8,082 nt of DNA, taken from the NCBI GenBank assembly GCA_003648225.1, contig QMOL01000128.1, forward strand, positions 1 to 8,082, written 5' to 3'. How positions within the stretch are numbered: the first letter of the stretch is position 1; the number at the start of each line of letters is the position of its first letter. Source of the DNA: Chlamydiota bacterium. Its GTDB lineage: Bacteria > Auribacterota > UBA3054 > B51-G9. The notes beneath the pieces are model-generated. The model worked only from the letters and a program-made list of their open reading frames with translations, had not been told where the DNA came from and made no database searches. The position numbers were made by a program, and so were the translations under genes. Below are positions 5,811 to 8,082 of this stretch, piece by piece.

Positions 5811-5988
5811 GGTGCATATAAATTTTCGGGATTGGAATTAGATAATAGCCTGAAAGGCATAAATGAGTCAGCACAGGGCAGCCCCGCGTATGCTGGGGCT
5901 GCCCTGTGTTATTACCTCTTTGCCTTTTAGGCAAAAAACAGGATTCTTCAAGAGACAATATTTATAATCCCGAAAATTTCCATGCACC
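5811..5988. mobile_element. 178-bp MITE-like element with 22-bp terminal inverted repeats
   Basis: The ends 5811-5832 and 5967-5988 are inverted copies of each other, matching at 20 of 22 bases and starting GGTGCAT. Between them is a large hairpin (5848-5932) and no coding capacity. A further end-like copy stands alone at 187-210. Size, terminal repeats and absence of an open frame fit a non-autonomous element. However, no target-site duplication is evident (flanks ...TTTTATT and CCTCCC...), so a structured dispersed repeat or regulatory RNA region is also possible. Confidence 0.55.
5848..5932. repeat. Two-tier hairpin inside the inverted-repeat element
   Basis: The inner stem is a perfect 14-bp pair (5872-5885 with 5895-5908; CACAGGGCAGCCCC and its complement) around a 9-base loop. 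The outer stem is 12 bp (5848-5859 GCCTGAAAGGCA with 5921-5932) with a single G-U pair, separated from the inner stem by two 12-base unpaired sides. The symmetry strongly suggests selection or copying as a structured unit. It resembles the GCCTGAAAGGC / AGGGC...GCCCT style of intergenic repeats I associate with Bacteroidota and PVC genomes. It could terminate transcription from either side, though it has no long U-tract. Confidence 0.75.
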
Positions 5989-6005
5989 CCTCCCGGTTAT
6001 TGTAA

Positions 6006-6034
6006 TTGACTCAATAAAATAATAATAGTATAAT
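6006..6034 (+). promoter_or_regulatory. Distal promoter upstream of the flavodiiron gene
   Basis: TTGACT (6006-6011), a 17-bp spacer and TATAAT (6029-6034). It lies about 240 bases before the flavodiiron start. No gene is seen between, so it is either a second promoter giving a long leader or the promoter of an unannotated small RNA. Confidence 0.65.
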
Positions 6035-6044
6035 GAATATTATA
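6029..6044. promoter_or_regulatory. Palindrome overlapping the distal -10 box, candidate operator
   Basis: TATAAT-GAAT-ATTATA is a perfect 6-bp inverted repeat embracing the -10 box. It resembles Fur/PerR-type boxes in base content (TATAAT and ATTATA half sites) but has a 4-base rather than 1-base centre. A repressor binding here would block the promoter. It could also be chance in AT-rich DNA. Confidence 0.35.
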
Positions 6045-6160
6045 TTTTATTATGTAGAATTTTTATCAAATTTAAATTACCCTATTGGCAATATAATTAA
6101 TCTGGAATTTCACGATTTTTATGTTAAAAATAAAAAAAGTTATTTTCCGGTGTTTTTGTC

Positions 6161-6189
6161 TTGACAAATAAGAACGATTATTGTATAAT
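6161..6189 (+). promoter_or_regulatory. Consensus sigma-70 promoter of the flavodiiron gene
   Basis: Full consensus TTGACA (6161-6166), a 17-bp spacer and TATAAT (6184-6189). Transcription would start near 6196, about 80 nt before the ATG. The overlapping TTATT-GTAT-AATAA (6178-6191) is a small inverted repeat and a possible PerR-family operator. A promoter with no mismatch is expected to be strong unless repressed, which suits an inducible defence gene. Confidence 0.8.
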
Positions 6190-6276
6190 AATAATAATTT
6201 GAAAATAATTAATCCGTCATGGCGCAATTCTAATTCGCTGTCGGCGCACTTTTAACCCTGAATAAAAACACTTAAT

Positions 6277-7455
6277 ATGCATGAAATGAAAGAAAATGTC
6301 TTCTGGACAGGCGGTATTGACTGGGACATTAGAAATTTTCACGGGTATTCCACTCCCTTTGGCACTACTTATAATTCTTATCTCATTATTGATGACAAAC
6401 CAACGGTTATTGATACAGTCAAGAAATATTGCGCGGATGAAATGATTCGTCGCATAAGCGAAACTATTGATCCGGCGAAGATTGAATACATCATTTCTAA
6501 TCATACCGAAATGGATCACTCCGGAGCTATCGCCGAACTGCTTAAATATTGTCCGAACGCGGAAATAGTCTGTTCACCCAAAGGGGCTGAAGAATTAAGG
6601 CGTCATTTTAAAAAAGACTGGAAATTTAAAGTTGTAAAGTCAGGGGACACTCTTAATATAGGGAAGCGTGAACTTGTTTTTCAACAAGTTCCTATGGTTC
6701 ATTGGCCGGATTCAATGGTAACGTACAGTCCTTATGATAAGATACTTTTCTCTAATGACGCTTTTGGTCAGCATTATGCATCGACCGAAAGGTTTGCAGA
6801 TGACGTGGGGGAAGATTTCATGTTTAGAGAAGCCGCAAAATATTACGCGAATATTGTTCTCCCTTATGGAAATCAAACGCTTAAAGCTCTTGACGCGCTT
6901 AGCGGTTTGGATTTTGATATGATATGTACTTCTCATGGAATTAACTGGACCGGTAAAGAACAAATCTCAAAATTAATTGAACTTTATTATAAGTGGGCGC
7001 GGCACGAAACTAAAAATAAAGTTGTAATTGTATATTACACGATGTGGCATTCAACCGAGAAGATGGCAAAAAAACTTTTTGAATTAGTTGATATGGAAGG
7101 GATACCGGTTAAACTGATAAATCTCAAAGAGACTCATATATCGGATATTATTGCTGATGTTCTTGAGTCTAAAGTTCTGATTATGGGAAGTCCGGTCTTA
7201 AACAACAGAATTCTGCCTGATGTTGCCGCGTTATTGATGTATATGAAAGGATTGAAACCGAAAGGCAGAACAGCTCTTACTTTCGGTTCATACGGCTGGG
7301 CAAGAATAGCTTACAAAGAGCTTGAGTCATCACTTCAGGAGGCGGGATTTAATCTTCCCGCGGAAGGAGCTTATGTTCAGTTTGTCCCTGATGATGCTGA
7401 ACTGGATGAACTGAAATTGTTTATACCGGTAATAAAAAATGTTTTCGAAGAATAA
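6277..7455 (+). CDS. A-type flavodiiron protein (oxygen/NO reductase)
   Basis: A 392-residue cytoplasmic flavodiiron protein, the enzyme that anaerobes use to reduce O2 to water and/or NO to N2O with electrons from rubredoxin, ferredoxin or F420. Residues 1-245 are the metallo-beta-lactamase-like domain with the full set of diiron ligands: His76-x-Glu78-x-Asp80 (NHTEMDHSG), His142 (VHWPDSM), Asp161 (SNDAFGQH) and His220 (CTSHGINW). Residues 247-392 are the flavodoxin domain: VVIVYYTMWHSTEKMA (249-264) forms the FMN phosphate loop and FGSYGWA (336-342) a second flavin-contact loop. Length matches the simple two-domain class; there is no fused rubredoxin or flavin reductase. The start at 6277 (MHEMKENVFWTGG) lacks a Shine-Dalgarno; the in-frame ATG at 6286 is a possible alternative. 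A PerR-like regulator follows. Confidence 0.95.
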   Translation: MHEMKENVFWTGGIDWDIRNFHGYSTPFGTTYNSYLIIDDKPTVIDTVKKYCADEMIRRISETIDPAKIEYIISNHTEMDHSGAIAELLKYCPNAEIVCSPKGAEELRRHFKKDWKFKVVKSGDTLNIGKRELVFQQVPMVHWPDSMVTYSPYDKILFSNDAFGQHYASTERFADDVGEDFMFREAAKYYANIVLPYGNQTLKALDALSGLDFDMICTSHGINWTGKEQISKLIELYYKWARHETKNKVVIVYYTMWHSTEKMAKKLFELVDMEGIPVKLINLKETHISDIIADVLESKVLIMGSPVLNNRILPDVAALLMYMKGLKPKGRTALTFGSYGWARIAYKELESSLQEAGFNLPAEGAYVQFVPDDAELDELKLFIPVIKNVFEE

Positions 7456-7543
7456 CAGAATAATTTAATTGCAAAATGATTAATATCAAAATGATTTAAT
7501 TAAAAACTAAACAAATAATTAATAAGGAATAAATCCGGAAAAT

Positions 7544-7574
7544 AAATTGTAATTCGCGAAGTGAATTACAATTT
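7544..7574. repeat. 31-base hairpin between the flavodiiron and perR-like genes
   Basis: A 14-bp stem, AAATTGTAATTCGC against GTGAATTACAATTT (one G-U pair), with a three-base GAA loop. It is followed by TTTCCTCC, not a U-run, so it is a poor terminator. Its position 43 bases before the perR-like start allows an autoregulatory operator or an mRNA structure. Alternatively it is a dispersed palindromic repeat. No convincing promoter was found in 7456-7616, so the perR-like gene may be read from the flavodiiron promoters. Confidence 0.6.
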
Positions 7575-7616
7575 CCTCCGAGCGGCGAGAACTAAGCTAA
7601 AACTGTAGCGACAATT

Positions 7617-8042
7617 GTGTCTAAAAAAAATATAACAGATCCTCACGAGATTCTTCGCGGATATAATATAAAAATTACACCGCAAAGATTACTCGTTTAT
7701 TCAATTCTGGTCAACTCAAATCACCATTTGAGCGTTGATGAGGTTTACGCGAAAGTATTAGAGACTTTACCATCGGTTTCCCGAGCGACGGTTTATGCCA
7801 CACTAGAATGTTTTAGAAAACACAATCTAGTAAAAAGTTTACGAATAGACCCTGAGCGTTCGTATTTTGAAACGCGTACAGACTGGCATCACCATTTTTT
7901 ATGCAGAAAATGCGGGAAGGTATTTGATGTAGAAGTAAAGCCGTGTATACCGATGAAGAAATGCATGGTTGAAGAGCATTTAATAGAAGATTTCCAAGGA
8001 TATTTTTATGGTATTTGTAAGAAATGTCTGGATAAAAAATGA
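7617..8042 (+). CDS. perR: PerR-like Fur-family transcriptional regulator
   Basis: A 141-residue Fur-superfamily repressor. The N-terminal winged helix spans about 8-82: TPQRLLVYSIL (21-31), then the recognition helix VSRATVYATLECF (54-66). The C-terminal dimerisation domain carries the structural Zn(Cys4) site, Cys96/Cys99 and Cys134/Cys137. Numbering coincides with Bacillus subtilis PerR: regulatory-metal ligands His37, His91, His93 and Asp104 are all present, and position 85 is Glu instead of Asp. Asp at 104, rather than the Glu of Fur, is the feature associated with peroxide sensing by His oxidation, hence PerR over Fur or Zur. The start is GTG at 7617, because no upstream in-frame ATG fits; no Shine-Dalgarno is present. 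The flavodiiron gene 161 bases upstream on the same strand is a likely target. Confidence 0.85.
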   Translation: MSKKNITDPHEILRGYNIKITPQRLLVYSILVNSNHHLSVDEVYAKVLETLPSVSRATVYATLECFRKHNLVKSLRIDPERSYFETRTDWHHHFLCRKCGKVFDVEVKPCIPMKKCMVEEHLIEDFQGYFYGICKKCLDKK

Positions 8043-8082
8043 AAGTATATTAATATTAAATTAACAGATAAAAAATAGGATA
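8043..8082. other. Short AT-rich tail, nothing recognised
   Basis: The forty bases after the regulator's TGA are AT-rich, with no hairpin, start codon with ribosome site, or promoter that can be supported before the window ends. Confidence 0.5.

Noticed and set aside
1..8082. CRISPR array, transposase or integrase gene, rRNA
   Set aside because: No regularly spaced repeats and no such protein motifs or rRNA segments were found on either strand.

Overview
The window is AT-rich, intergenically dense DNA from what looks like an anaerobic bacterium. It encodes an oxygen-reducing flavodiiron protein next to a PerR-type peroxide sensor, and a flavodoxin/ferredoxin fusion protein. Promoters are textbook sigma-70 (TTGACA/TATAAT-like boxes, 17-bp spacers). 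Five of the six intact genes have no visible Shine-Dalgarno sequence, while the sixth has a near-perfect one. That mix, together with a UroD-type methyltransferase-like protein and a hairpin repeat of a style I associate with Bacteroidota/PVC genomes, would fit a PVC-like or similar Gram-negative anaerobe. The phylum cannot be fixed from this sequence. The genetic code appears standard, since TGA ends several intact genes.

Layout. 1-325: no gene; short palindromes, a lone 24-bp repeat and a decayed promoter. 326-859 (+) and 892-1436 (-): a broken convergent pair, the degenerate copy of an unidentified gene (here 'X') and of a UroD-like gene. 1457-3464 (-): a two-gene operon, a flavodoxin-ferredoxin (EFR1-like) protein followed by an MFS transporter. 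3563-5511: the intact version of the same convergent pair, X (+) and UroD-like (-). 5571-5746 (-): tRNA-Pro(TGG) preceded by a decayed tRNA-Pro, with a strong promoter upstream of both. 5811-5988: a 178-bp element with 22-bp terminal inverted repeats and a large internal hairpin. 6006-6189: two tandem consensus promoters. 6277-7455 (+): flavodiiron protein. 7617-8042 (+): PerR/Fur-family regulator.

Two stories stand out. First, X and the UroD-like gene were duplicated together as one convergent cassette, suggesting they work together. One copy has since decayed in promoter and in both genes, leaving the transporter operon between about 1.2-1.5 kb direct repeats. Second, the right third is an oxygen/peroxide-defence module, in which the regulator may control the flavodiiron gene through AT-rich palindromes overlapping its promoters. 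The mobile-looking repeats and the tRNA remnant between the halves mark a site of past rearrangement.
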